Position numbers and translations under genes: made by a program. From Pseudoalteromonas arctica A 37-1-2 (GTDB taxonomy: Bacteria > Pseudomonadota > Gammaproteobacteria > Enterobacterales > Alteromonadaceae): 64,000 nucleotides of DNA. Shown piece by piece: positions 45,951 through 57,793 of this stretch; the first letter of the stretch is position 1; each line of letters starts with the position of its first letter. The stretch covers positions 3,100,001 through 3,164,000 of the forward strand of contig NZ_CP011025.1 in assembly GCF_000238395.3 (NCBI RefSeq), read 5' to 3'. Under the pieces are notes generated by a model. The model was not told the origin of the DNA. It ran no database searches and saw only the letters and a list, made by a program, of their open reading frames with translations.

Positions 45951-46774
45951 ACACTCATTTTTCTAAACTCAGTGGGTGACACGCCCACTGATTTTTTAAA
46001 CCGTTTTGAAAAATTAAATATATTAGGATACCCCACATAAGCGGCAATATGGGCAACAGGCCAGCGGGTATTTAAAAGCAAGTTTTTGGCCCGTTTAATA
46101 CGTAAATAAATAAGCTGCTGCATTGGGCTTTTACCAAATTGCGCTTGGCATAACCTATGTAAATGCGGTGCTGAGTAATGCACGTGCTCGCACATGACCT
46201 CTATAGTCCAATCAAACTGTAAGCGCTCTTCTACCTCTAAAAACAAGCTGGTTAATCTGTTGTGCCCGCCTATTTGCGGCTCGCTTTGCAACGTAATGTT
46301 TAAATAATGACTTAAAATAGGCATAACTCCTTCGCGCAAAGTAGCGTTACTTTCGCTATATAAAAGCTCCATAGCTAAATGTAATGGCGCTAATTGCTGA
46401 TTAGTTAATACCTTAGCCTGCGCTAAATTTAAATGTTGCCAGCGTTTAGTGTTTGCAAGATTCAGCCAAATTACATCCCACTTCTCGCTTGCTATTTTAA
46501 CTTCAAAACTTTGCCGTGCAGGCAATATAGCTAAGCTATTTTCAGCCAGTGCATATTCGTTATTTACGGTTTTAAGCGTGCCCTGACCACCCAAAGTATA
46601 AAAAAGAGTGTGTTCAAGCGAGTTAGTACGTGCAACACAATAGTCACCCAATAAATTAGAGCAACCTGCCAGCTCTATTTCAAGGTTTGCCATTTGCGAA
46701 AGCGTGGTTAAATCAATAAACCGTTCTGTACACTCTGGGCCAATATCGAGTACATCTACAATAGTGTTACGCAT
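45947..46774 (-). CDS. AraC-family regulator, probable lacZ regulator
   Basis: A 275-residue AraC-type activator with an N-terminal cupin-like ligand domain (TLFYTLGGQGTLKTV) and two C-terminal HTH motifs (VMCEHVHYSAPHLHRLCQAQFGKSP and WPVAHIAAYVGYPNIFNFSKRFKKSVGVSP). Both signature regions are intact. It is divergent from the beta-galactosidase gene with only 112 bases between, so it probably senses a galactoside or galactose derivative and controls lacZ. The stop overlaps the convergent permease stop by four bases. Confidence 0.85.
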   Translation of the reverse strand: MRNTIVDVLDIGPECTERFIDLTTLSQMANLEIELAGCSNLLGDYCVARTNSLEHTLFYTLGGQGTLKTVNNEYALAENSLAILPARQSFEVKIASEKWDVIWLNLANTKRWQHLNLAQAKVLTNQQLAPLHLAMELLYSESNATLREGVMPILSHYLNITLQSEPQIGGHNRLTSLFLEVEERLQFDWTIEVMCEHVHYSAPHLHRLCQAQFGKSPMQQLIYLRIKRAKNLLLNTRWPVAHIAAYVGYPNIFNFSKRFKKSVGVSPTEFRKMSV

Positions 46775-46841
46775 AATTTAAAATGATAGTTTTGGATAAA
46801 TAAAAGAGAGCTTTAAGCATAACCTCAACGCATTATTTTAG

Positions 46842-49973
<3,132 letters not shown>

Positions 49974-49992
49974 TTTAGTAGTTAACCTACAA

Positions 49993-50017
49993 AAATAGCG
50001 GCCAAATTGGCCGCTAT
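49993..50017. terminator. Bidirectional terminator, lacZ and doxX
   Basis: aatagcggccaa-attggccgctatt is a long GC-rich stem between the convergent lacZ and DoxX-family genes, with A-rich and T-rich flanks. Confidence 0.88.
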
Positions 50018-50034
50018 TCTTCAATTAATAAACT

Positions 50035-50481
50035 CTATTTATTAGCTAGTTTTTTAGCTAATACGTTATCAAGCGAAAAGCTTCCCGCTCCTTGAATTGC
50101 TAAAACTGTAGTTACTACAAGTAACGTTAATGCGTATTCATAGCCATTGTTTGCCATAAATAAGCCATTACTAATATGTACGCTAAAAATAGCAATCAGC
50201 ATAGTAAAGCCGGCAACTACAGCAGCTGGGCGAGTTAACAAACCAATTGCTAATGCAATGCCACCAAAAAACTCAGCGCTACCTGCCATCATTGCTAACC
50301 AATAGCCAGGCTCTAAACCAATACTCGCCATCCATTGGCCTGTACCTTCAAGCCCGTAATCGCCAAACCAAGCAAATAGTTTTTGTGCACCATGCGCCGC
50401 TAAAATAAGGCCAACTGGTACTCGTAAAATTAATGCTGCTACGCCTGCTTTTGAGCTAAGTAATGTGTTTAGTAATTTCAT
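50035..50481 (-). CDS. DoxX-family membrane protein
   Basis: A 148-residue protein with four membrane helices and the DoxX hallmarks ILRVPVGLILAAHGAQKLFAWFG and GLIGTGQWM-type LEGTGQWMASIGLEPG followed by AEFFGGIALAIGLLTRPAA. DoxX proteins are related to a quinone-oxidoreductase subunit, but most bacterial members, such as YphA, are of unknown role or take part in thiol-stress membrane complexes. It is monocistronic and has the ATG at 50481 with a purine-rich site upstream. Confidence 0.88.
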   Translation of the reverse strand: MKLLNTLLSSKAGVAALILRVPVGLILAAHGAQKLFAWFGDYGLEGTGQWMASIGLEPGYWLAMMAGSAEFFGGIALAIGLLTRPAAVVAGFTMLIAIFSVHISNGLFMANNGYEYALTLLVVTTVLAIQGAGSFSLDNVLAKKLANK

Positions 50482-50614
50482 GAGTTTAGTCCTGTTTTAA
50501 TTTATTTAATCGTTAGATTTTTCCTAACCGTTGAGCACAGTTTACTATCATCATTAAAAAACATTAATACAGACTTTATTGGTTAATTAGCAACGCAGTA
50601 TTTATAATAAACCA

Positions 50615-50650
50615 TAAAAAAACCGCCCACCTAAAGGTTGACGGTTTTTT
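50615..50650 (-). terminator. Terminator of yqhD
   Basis: The arms aaaaaaccgcccacct and aggttgacggtttttt pair with two mismatches around a 2-base loop. On the minus strand a T-run follows, about 50 bases past the yqhD stop. Confidence 0.8.
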
Positions 50651-50698
50651 ATTAACGCTAAAACTTAGTATATTTAAGTAAGCGCTTAGCTTTGAAAA

Positions 50699-51844
50699 TT
50701 AAGCAACTGCTTGCTCTAAAATTTCGCGGCTTTCTTTAAGCGTAATAGCTTGGTTTTCACCAAGTGCTAGCATGCCGTGTGCTTCAAGTTTGCCAATAAT
50801 ATTGTCAATAGCAGCGGCTTTATCATCGCCATGTTCAGTAAGCTGGGTCGCTACGTCAAGGCTGTGGTAAAACGCTTCGATTGCTAAAATTGTTTTCTCA
50901 GCTAAATCGTCAGATTGCTCAAGACCAAATACGTTTTTACCCATTTGCTCTAGTTTTGCTTTTTTAACTGCAAATTGGTTGCGTAGTAAAGAAGGCTGAA
51001 CAATAGCAAGTGAACGAGCATGATCAACGCCGTAAGCAGCTGTAAGCTCGTGGCCAATCATGTGTGTTGCCCAATCTTGCGATACACCAGAACCAATTAA
51101 ACCATTAAGTGCTTGGTTAGCTGCCCACATAAGGTTTGCACGCCATGCATCGTCTTGGTTTTCAAAGTTATCGCCCAGTGTTTTAAGCGTTCTTAAAAGT
51201 GCCTCTGCGTAACCTTCTTGAACCAATGCTGTTTCAGGGAATGTTAGGTACTGCTCACAGGTATGAACCCACGCGTCTACTAAACCATTTACAAGTTGGC
51301 GCTGTGGTAATGTTTTCATTACATCAGGGTCCATAATCGCAAATTTAGGAAGTACTTCTGGTGATGCAAACGGTAGTTTTTGCTTTGTTGCTTCTTTGCT
51401 CACAACTGAGTTTTGGTTAGACTCTGAACCCGTTGCAGGCAATGTTAATATTGCACCAATTGGTAATGCGCTAGTAATAGTGTGCTTACCAGTAGGAATA
51501 TCCCAACCTTCTCCATCATAAACTGCAGATGCTGCAATGTATTTAACGCCGTCGATTACTGAACCGCCGCCTACACCTAGTACAAAGTCGATGCCTTGTT
51601 CTTTACAAATTTTTACTGCTTGGTCTAGTACTTCTATAGTTGGGTTAGCGCCTACACCCGAAAATTCAACCCAGTCAAAGCCTTCAAGTGCTGCTGCAAC
51701 TTGGTCGTACACGCCGTTCTTTTTAATTGAACCGCCGCCGTACACTACAAGTACTTTTTGATCCTTTGCGATCAAATCAGTTAGTGAGGCAATTTGTTCT
51801 TGGCCGAACTGGATAAGTGTTGGGTTTACGTAGCTAAATTTCAT
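50699..51844 (-). CDS. yqhD: NADPH-dependent aldehyde reductase YqhD
   Basis: An iron/zinc-dependent alcohol dehydrogenase of 381 residues that reduces short and reactive aldehydes with NADPH. The coenzyme segment VYGGGSIKKNGVYD has GGGS and GVGGGSVIDGVK. Metal ligands typical of family III ADH are visible in VDAWVHTCEQY, IGHELTAAYGVDHARSL (His-x3-His-type) and nearby. It matches E. coli YqhD in length (387) and motifs. It is divergent from a YqhC-like AraC regulator, as in E. coli. Confidence 0.93.
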   Translation of the reverse strand: MKFSYVNPTLIQFGQEQIASLTDLIAKDQKVLVVYGGGSIKKNGVYDQVAAALEGFDWVEFSGVGANPTIEVLDQAVKICKEQGIDFVLGVGGGSVIDGVKYIAASAVYDGEGWDIPTGKHTITSALPIGAILTLPATGSESNQNSVVSKEATKQKLPFASPEVLPKFAIMDPDVMKTLPQRQLVNGLVDAWVHTCEQYLTFPETALVQEGYAEALLRTLKTLGDNFENQDDAWRANLMWAANQALNGLIGSGVSQDWATHMIGHELTAAYGVDHARSLAIVQPSLLRNQFAVKKAKLEQMGKNVFGLEQSDDLAEKTILAIEAFYHSLDVATQLTEHGDDKAAAIDNIIGKLEAHGMLALGENQAITLKESREILEQAVA

Positions 51845-52028
51845 TATTTTGCTCCTAGGTGACGGTTAAATACTAAATATAATGCTTAGTTACTAACTAA
51901 GCTAAACTTCAACGAGTGCATATTAGTGGCAAAATAAACATAAAAAAAGCCCAATAACTCGCAAAAGCTTGCCTAAAACTGTCAAGATTGATATTTTACG
52001 CAAAATTCGTACGATAGTAGAAGTTTTA
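51845..52028. promoter_or_regulatory. yqhD-yqhC divergent control region
   Basis: A 184-base spacer between yqhD and the AraC-type regulator, where YqhC would bind to activate yqhD under aldehyde stress. No operator was located by eye; the region has an aaaaaagcccaataactcgc stretch with no T-run-forming stem. Confidence 0.5.
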
Positions 52029-52913
52029 ATGTCCTCAATAGCCAACATGATGCAAAAATTTGCAGAGCACAATAATTTACTTAACTTTGAAGGCAACATG
52101 GAAACCATTATTCCAGGTGTGTATTTTCATCGTGCAAGTAAAAGCTCGCCGCGCCAGCCACTTATATATAACTCAGGTATTATTATTGTTGGGCAAGGAC
52201 ATAAGATAATTCATTTCCCTGATCATCAAATAAAATATGGTGAAGGCGACTACCTTGTTTTAGGTGTACCAGTGCCACTTGAATGCGAAGCTTTTACCGA
52301 TAACAACCAGCCTGTTATGGGTATTGTTATAGATATAAACCCGGTAATGTTACATAAATTAGTAAACCAAATTGGTACACATAAGCCATTCACCACTGGG
52401 CAAATGAGTGGCGTTCAATCGGCTAAAATAGATGGCGCAATGGAGCAAGTAACCCACCGTTTACTTAGCGTGCTTAATAACCCCATTGAGGCTGACGTTT
52501 TTGGCGAAGATATAGTAAAAGAATTGGTATATCGTGTACTTTGTGGTCCACAAGGACATACTTTAATAGGGCTTGCTATGCATGATGGGCATTATGCGCG
52601 TATCGCCTGTACGCTCTCAACTATGCACAGTAGTTATGCCAATCAAATTACAGTTGAGGGGTTGGCTGAAGATGTAAACATGAGCGTATCGTCGTTCCAT
52701 CGTGCTTTTAGGCAAGTAACATTTGAGTCACCTTTGCAGTATTTAAAAAAAGTACGCTTAGCTAAAGCTAAAGAGCTTATAACCAGTAGTGGAAGCAAAG
52801 CCAACGAAGCTGCATTAAAGGTTGGCTATACCAGCCCATCGCAATTTAGCCGCGAATTTAAACGCCACTTTAATAAAACCCCCAGTGAAATGTTAATTCA
52901 ACTACATAACTAG
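52029..52913 (+). CDS. yqhC: YqhC-like AraC-family regulator
   Basis: A 294-residue AraC-type activator. The N-terminal ligand domain (AraC_N: FHRASKSSPRQPLIYNSGIIIVGQGHKIIHF) is followed by two HTH motifs (VEGLAEDVNMSVSSFHRAFRQVTFESPLQYLKK and NEAALKVGYTSPSQFSREFKRHF). In E. coli YqhC activates yqhD in response to glyoxal and other aldehydes. ATG at 52029 is preferred, though its ribosome-binding site is weak and ATG 52047 is an alternative. The frame extends upstream to TTG 51969 without support. Confidence 0.85.
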   Translation: MSSIANMMQKFAEHNNLLNFEGNMETIIPGVYFHRASKSSPRQPLIYNSGIIIVGQGHKIIHFPDHQIKYGEGDYLVLGVPVPLECEAFTDNNQPVMGIVIDINPVMLHKLVNQIGTHKPFTTGQMSGVQSAKIDGAMEQVTHRLLSVLNNPIEADVFGEDIVKELVYRVLCGPQGHTLIGLAMHDGHYARIACTLSTMHSSYANQITVEGLAEDVNMSVSSFHRAFRQVTFESPLQYLKKVRLAKAKELITSSGSKANEAALKVGYTSPSQFSREFKRHFNKTPSEMLIQLHN

Positions 52914-52935
52914 GTAATGGCTTTAGATATGTAAG

Positions 52936-53763
52936 TTAACCGAGCGAGTCAATCTTAAGCACTGCTTTTTTGGTGTTTAGCATAGCTTGCTTGGTAAATT
53001 GGCGATTAATAAATTGGCTAAAAATAATAGTAAATAACGTTGAGAAAATGGCAGCTGTTGCGTACACCTGCCAAATCATAAAGTTATGTTTTAACATAAA
53101 CGCAATCACCGCAAAAAATACACATCCACCTAATGAACCAATAATACCGCCATTAAGAATTTTAAACGTTGAGGCTTGTTTGTCACTAAAATGGGCAACA
53201 CTGCCCATTACCGCCAAAATAACCGGAAAGGTAGATATTAACCCGCTCCATGCAGACCCTATATGCTGCGATATAAACGTAACAAGCACGATAAAGCTCG
53301 TCACTAATATCATTTTTACCGGAAGCTCCCAGCGAGCATTTAATGGTTTTGCATCAACTGATATATTTAGCTTTGTAGAGATAATAGTTAAACCGAGTAA
53401 AATACAAAGTGAAACCACACTCGCCACAATAATATTCACTGGTAAAAATAAAGTAATAACGCTAAATACGCACCAAATACTCAACGCTGTAAAAAGCGAT
53501 TTAAGCATTCCAAATCTTCGTGATACAACCAAGTAACTAAAACAAAATAAGCCTATACCGCTCATACCATAAAGAGAGGCCACCGCTGAGTTAGCTGCAA
53601 ATAATTTACCTTGCTCTAATGCTATAAAATAAGAAATAGGCCCAGAGGTAATAGGCAAGCCAGGAATTATGCCGCTAACAAAACTACCAAAGCGTTTTTG
53701 GGCGAATGTTATTAGTAAAATAAGCAAAGGTGCAATTATGAGTTTAAGCAGCATAAATAACAA
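52936..53763 (-). CDS. Uncharacterised polytopic membrane protein
   Basis: A 275-residue protein with eight or nine membrane helices and two similar halves. Notable segments are PGLPITSGPISYFIALEQG at the end of helix 2 and a GSVAHFSDKQASTFKILNGGIIGSLGG stretch later, which may mark a pore. I do not recognise a named family; the repeated PITSGP/SGLISTFPV pattern in each half recalls small transporter families with internal duplication. It is convergent with yqhC with a 22-base gap. Confidence 0.65.
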   Translation of the reverse strand: MLFMLLKLIIAPLLILLITFAQKRFGSFVSGIIPGLPITSGPISYFIALEQGKLFAANSAVASLYGMSGIGLFCFSYLVVSRRFGMLKSLFTALSIWCVFSVITLFLPVNIIVASVVSLCILLGLTIISTKLNISVDAKPLNARWELPVKMILVTSFIVLVTFISQHIGSAWSGLISTFPVILAVMGSVAHFSDKQASTFKILNGGIIGSLGGCVFFAVIAFMLKHNFMIWQVYATAAIFSTLFTIIFSQFINRQFTKQAMLNTKKAVLKIDSLG

Positions 53764-53896
53764 TAAAGTATGAGAATTGAAATTAAGTCTACGTGTCTAT
53801 ACCTACATTGTAGAGTGAATAAAAATCATGTATGTAGCGTAATTTTTTTTACCTGTAAATATTAACTAATTTATCAAAACACTGATTAATAGTTAT

Positions 53897-53926
53897 AAAA
53901 AAACCACTTATTAAAGTGGTTTTTTT
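53897..53926 (-). terminator. Terminator of the VOC gene
   Basis: aaaaaaaccactt-attaa-agtggttttttt-type stem (53897-53926); on the minus strand the T-run follows about 22 bases past the VOC gene stop. Confidence 0.88.
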
Positions 53927-53948
53927 AGCTTAACTTAAACAACAGCAT

Positions 53949-54368
53949 TTATACTTTTTTAAATAAAACCTCTGGATTTACCATGGTTTTCATTTCAAGC
54001 ACATTGCCATTTGGATCTTCAATAAAAAACGTTTCTTGCTCAAACTCATCACCAATAAATCGGCGATATGGTTTATCTAGGTATTCAATACCCGCATCTT
54101 CAATACGTGTTTTTAACCCGTTAAATTCATCTTCAGATAAGTGAATCCCAAAGTGAGGTACTGCCACAGCTCCCATATCTACATCATGGCGAACTGTTGG
54201 TAGGCGCTCAACACTTTGGTGCAAGGTAAGTTCATTACCCCAAAAATCTATATCTACCCAGCGACCTTCTTCACTGTTACCCGTTTTACAGCCTAATACG
54301 TCACAATAAAACGCTTTAGCCACTTTTAAATCGCCAGCCGGAATAGCCAGATGTAAACAGTTAGACAT
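53949..54368 (-). CDS. VOC-family (glyoxalase/dioxygenase fold) protein
   Basis: A 139-residue protein with two beta-alpha-beta-beta-beta modules. Likely metal ligands are His7 in CLHLAIPAGD, a His in VPHFGIHLSEDE, and Glu in NVLEMK near residue 125, the usual spacing for VOC enzymes. GWDVDIDFWGNELTLHQ-type and DPNGNVLEMKTM segments match the family. Its substrate is unknown. Monocistronic with its own terminator. Confidence 0.85.
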   Translation of the reverse strand: MSNCLHLAIPAGDLKVAKAFYCDVLGCKTGNSEEGRWVDIDFWGNELTLHQSVERLPTVRHDVDMGAVAVPHFGIHLSEDEFNGLKTRIEDAGIEYLDKPYRRFIGDEFEQETFFIEDPNGNVLEMKTMVNPEVLFKKV

Positions 54369-54578
54369 AAATAACCCTTGGTTAACACTTTAATACATTA
54401 AATTATCGCCATTATACATAACTTGTGATTTATAGAACATTAACAGCGGCACTATTAAGCATATTTAATACCTAAAAGCCGTTTAAAAAACACGCTTTTA
54501 AAGTTTGTAATTACTTATAACATTTATTTGTTAGAGAGTATTAGAAAGCGCAAAAGGATTAGTTTAAAATGCGCCGCT

Positions 54579-54947
54579 ATGATTAAATTCTTATTTTTAA
54601 AATTCATCACTTTCTTTTTAGGCTTTGTAGCTTGCTTTGCTATGCACACTACTTTTGCATTACCTTTAGTGATTTCTGCTGCGCTAACGGGGCTTATTGG
54701 CTCGTTTATTCCTTTTCCTGCACATTATAAAAACCATCCGTATGCTGCAATTTATGCTGGTAGCTTCGCAGGTATGTGTTCAACTCATTTAATTACCAGT
54801 TACTGGGAAATTGCTATTATTTCGCTTATTGGCTCAAGTTTGTATGTGCTTACTATGAATATGTTTACAGGTTTTGGTGGCAAGCTTGGTAGTGTTGCCT
54901 TTGCAAGTGTGGCACTTTTTGTATTAGCCAGAGGAATAGTATTATGA
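54579..54947 (+). CDS. Small membrane protein A of a paralogous pair
   Basis: About 122 residues with four helices. The core YAAIYAGSFAGM...GFGGKLGS is echoed in the next gene (YAIVFFGGTFIGM...GYGGALGI), so the two are tandem paralogues that probably form a complex. The start is uncertain: ATG 54579 begins MIKFLFLKF but has no close ribosome-binding site, and the frame is open upstream to TTG at 54528. The stop overlaps the next start by four bases (ATGA). No family is recognised; a small-transporter or channel role is a guess. Confidence 0.65.
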   Translation: MIKFLFLKFITFFLGFVACFAMHTTFALPLVISAALTGLIGSFIPFPAHYKNHPYAAIYAGSFAGMCSTHLITSYWEIAIISLIGSSLYVLTMNMFTGFGGKLGSVAFASVALFVLARGIVL

Positions 54948-55324
54948 GTATTGAATATCCATTACTTGTACTGCTTGGGGCTTTTTTAACATTTTATTTA
55001 GCTAAGCATAGTCGCTTTGACGGGGTTAGAGCGTCGTCTTCACTTTCTATTATTGCTTATTTAATTTTTAGCGCTTTAAATTTGAACCCCGATTTATACG
55101 CAATTGTATTTTTTGGCGGTACATTTATAGGTATGAGCGCCCCACATCGATTTGGTATTTATACTGTAGCAAGCTCATCTATTTTATTTTCAATCTTATT
55201 TGAATTTCTTGTACCAAAACTTGACGGCTATGGCGGTGCATTGGGTATTAGTGCATTTTTATCTGTCTGCATTTGCCATACTTGCATTTTATTAGGTGCC
55301 CCAAGAAGTAAAAAACCACAATAA
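54944..55324 (+). CDS. Small membrane protein B of a paralogous pair
   Basis: A 126-residue protein with four helices, starting within the stop of gene A (ATGA). Shares the (A/G)G(S/T)F(A/I)GM and GxGGxLG motifs and spacing with protein A. It ends one base before the convergent fatty-acid hydroxylase gene. The paired, coupled expression suggests a two-subunit membrane complex. No known family is recognised. Confidence 0.68.
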   Translation: MSIEYPLLVLLGAFLTFYLAKHSRFDGVRASSSLSIIAYLIFSALNLNPDLYAIVFFGGTFIGMSAPHRFGIYTVASSSILFSILFEFLVPKLDGYGGALGISAFLSVCICHTCILLGAPRSKKPQ

Positions 55325-55325
55325 C

Positions 55326-56147
55326 TTACTTACGTTTAATGCTACTTGTAGGGTAGCCAAATAGCACTCTACATTTAGCTTTTATTCCCGATGCCTTATA
55401 AACACTTTTCAATAAGTGCTCCCACTGATGAAACGTAATAACGACTGGGTTATTGCTATTAAGCTGCCCTATAATGCCGTATTTACAAGGCTTTGATTTA
55501 TCTTCTTCTACAAAGGTGCCAAATAACTTATCCCAAATAATAAGTACACCTGCAAAGTTTTTATCAAGGTAACCTGCATTTATTGCGTGATGAACTCGGT
55601 GATGCGAAGGCGTATTAAATACTTTTTCAAACCAGCCTAACTTACCTACTATTTGAGTATGTACAAAAAATTGATACGCCAAATTTAATGCAACCACGCT
55701 AAATACTGTTAGCGGTTCAAATCCAATTAAAATCATAGGTAGCCAAAACACCCACATACCGGCTACGGGGTACATTAAGCTTTGCCTAAATGCGGTGGTG
55801 AAATTCATTTTAGTTGAGCTATGGTGCACCACATGTGCAGCCCACAACCAATGAATATGATGCGATGCTTTATGAAACCAATAATATAAAAAATCTTGCA
55901 GTAAAAATGCAAATGCAATACTTAATACACTCACTTCAATATCAAACAATCTATAGTCATACAACCAATTTAATAAAGGCATTAACAGCAGTAACGCAAT
56001 AGCATCTGCGCCTTGGTGTAATAGCGCTAACACTGTATTTGCTAGGCTATCTTTTATGTCGTAATAGCGCTTAAACTTAATAAACTCACAGCAAACAAAT
56101 ATCAAAAATATTGGGCTAAGAGCGAGCAAAATAATTTCTGAGTTCAT
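55326..56147 (-). CDS. Fatty-acid hydroxylase/sterol-desaturase superfamily
   Basis: A 273-residue diiron membrane enzyme of the fatty acid hydroxylase superfamily. Three His boxes are present: HKASHH, HVVHHSS and HRVHHAIN, with several membrane helices around them. Members hydroxylate or desaturate lipid or sterol substrates; the substrate here is unknown. The start overlaps the upstream SRPBCC gene stop by four bases (ATGA), so the two are coupled. An AraC-type regulator is divergent upstream. Confidence 0.85.
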   Translation of the reverse strand: MNSEIILLALSPIFLIFVCCEFIKFKRYYDIKDSLANTVLALLHQGADAIALLLLMPLLNWLYDYRLFDIEVSVLSIAFAFLLQDFLYYWFHKASHHIHWLWAAHVVHHSSTKMNFTTAFRQSLMYPVAGMWVFWLPMILIGFEPLTVFSVVALNLAYQFFVHTQIVGKLGWFEKVFNTPSHHRVHHAINAGYLDKNFAGVLIIWDKLFGTFVEEDKSKPCKYGIIGQLNSNNPVVITFHQWEHLLKSVYKASGIKAKCRVLFGYPTSSIKRK

Positions 56148-56590
56148 ACTTTACCCGCCAAAAAATAATTATTTAAATTGTTTAACGCTTGGGTTATATC
56201 TTTTGTAATAACATATTTAAGTAATGCATTTGGCATCCACCATGGAGCTGAGCAGCTTATGCAATAGTTAAGTTCGGTAACTAAAGTATTGATGTCTTTA
56301 TTTGCAGTGAGGTATATATCGCCTCGATGATTAGCTACTGGTTTATCGCCTACTATTTGGTAACTGATCTGATTTTGATCGGCACTGATTATTTGCTCTG
56401 AAAACGTTATTTTACCTATTTTCACTTGCCTAACAGATCCTTTTCCGCCTTCTATTTGCCCTTCGTTTTGTGCTTGTAGCAGCGTAAATTTGGCATTAAA
56501 AAATCGATGCAACTGTTGATGATCCAATAGTGTGCTTATTATTTGCTTTGGCTGTGCATTAAGCGTTTGTTTAATTGTTATAAGTATCAT
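56144..56590 (-). CDS. SRPBCC-family lipid-binding-type protein
   Basis: A 148-residue protein with the SRPBCC/START-like fold pattern: a first strand with ITIKQTLNAQPKQIISTLLDHQQLHRFFNAKF, a glycine-rich GGKGSVRQVKIG turn, a Cys-containing hairpin (LNYCISCSAPWWMP) and a C-terminal helix ITKDITQALNNLNNYF. Such proteins bind hydrophobic ligands; here it may present a lipid to the hydroxylase encoded directly downstream, to which it is translationally coupled. Divergent from the AraC gene. Confidence 0.78.
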   Translation of the reverse strand: MILITIKQTLNAQPKQIISTLLDHQQLHRFFNAKFTLLQAQNEGQIEGGKGSVRQVKIGKITFSEQIISADQNQISYQIVGDKPVANHRGDIYLTANKDINTLVTELNYCISCSAPWWMPNALLKYVITKDITQALNNLNNYFLAGKV

Positions 56591-56687
56591 TTTTACAGCA
56601 AGAGGTTATTAGGCATTCAACTAGCATATAAAAATTTAACGTGGCAAACTTGCTAATACATGACTATTTTTTAGCTTTAGATGACAA

Positions 56688-57701
56688 ATGCACACATTAG
56701 CTGATCATTACTTTTCAAGTATTCTTGATTACTTACAAGCGCAAGGCATTAGTACTAAAACGGCTTTGCACGCTATTAGCTTTGACGAATTTAGTAATCA
56801 GCGTACCCATCAATTAGCGCCGCGTATTAGTTTAAATAGTTACAATGCTTTATTAGTTTATGGCAAGAAAACACTTAACGATCCTCTTTTTGGTTTTACC
56901 CTAGGTCAGCAAATTCGCACTGCTGACTACGGCGTTTTAGGTTACTTAATTGAATCAAGCGATAACTTAAGCAGTGCCATTAAAGCATTGTTAAGCTACG
57001 ACAGCTTGGTGGCTGATATTGGTAAAGCCAAGTTTGAACTAAATACTGATACAGCAACTATTCGTTGGATTGCTCACCAAAGTTGTAATGAGCATGTTGT
57101 TTTACGAAACATGACCGCGTGGGTAAGTGTAATTCGCCAGTTAATAAATTTAACGCTTTCGCCAAGTAGTATTAGTTTCACTTATAATTGGTTGCCATCG
57201 CAAAGGCGCGCCCTTGAATCATGGTTTAAATGCCCTGTAAAAAGCAGTGCTGAATATAATCAAATTAGCTTTCCGAGCGATTATTTGACGCTGCCCTTTA
57301 AAACCGATAACGCCATTATTAATTCTACTTTTAAGCAATTGTCAGAGCAGCAACTCTCTAACTTTAAAAGCCAGCAGTGTATTGACGATAAAGTTAATCA
57401 GTTACTTACAGCTAAAACTACCTTGCAAAACTGCAACCTAATAGGCATAGCTGATGCGCTTAATTTAACACCCCGAACGCTACAACGACGCTTAAAACAA
57501 CAAAACTTAACCTTTGCTCAGCTACTTGAAAAAGAACGAAAAAAACGTGCAGATACATTAATAGCCAGCATGCCACTTGCTGATTTATCTAATATTTTAG
57601 GATTTAAAGATCAAAGCTCTTTTAATCGAGCTTTTTTACGCTGGCATAAATGCTCGCCATTACAATTTATAAAATACAAAACAGCAAGCACAGCCAAGTA
57701 A
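56688..57701 (+). CDS. AraC-family regulator with arabinose-binding-type domain
   Basis: A 337-residue regulator: the N-terminal 190 residues match the AraC arabinose-binding-type domain (RISLNSYNALLVYGKKTLNDPLFGFTLGQQIRTADYGVLGYLIESSDNL), and the C-terminal HTH has LNLTPRTLQRRLKQQNLTFAQLLEKERKKRADTLI and SNILGFKDQSSFNRAFLRWHKCSPLQF. The same arrangement occurs in OruR/ArgR-type regulators. It is divergent from the SRPBCC/hydroxylase operon with 97 bases between and is the probable regulator of that operon. Confidence 0.83.
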   Translation: MHTLADHYFSSILDYLQAQGISTKTALHAISFDEFSNQRTHQLAPRISLNSYNALLVYGKKTLNDPLFGFTLGQQIRTADYGVLGYLIESSDNLSSAIKALLSYDSLVADIGKAKFELNTDTATIRWIAHQSCNEHVVLRNMTAWVSVIRQLINLTLSPSSISFTYNWLPSQRRALESWFKCPVKSSAEYNQISFPSDYLTLPFKTDNAIINSTFKQLSEQQLSNFKSQQCIDDKVNQLLTAKTTLQNCNLIGIADALNLTPRTLQRRLKQQNLTFAQLLEKERKKRADTLIASMPLADLSNILGFKDQSSFNRAFLRWHKCSPLQFIKYKTASTAK

Positions 57702-57793
57702 ATGCAAATTATTTACGTTATATAAACATAATATATATATGTTTTAGTTAATACTCTCTACACTAGGTGTATTATTGCTTTAAAAGATTTTTT

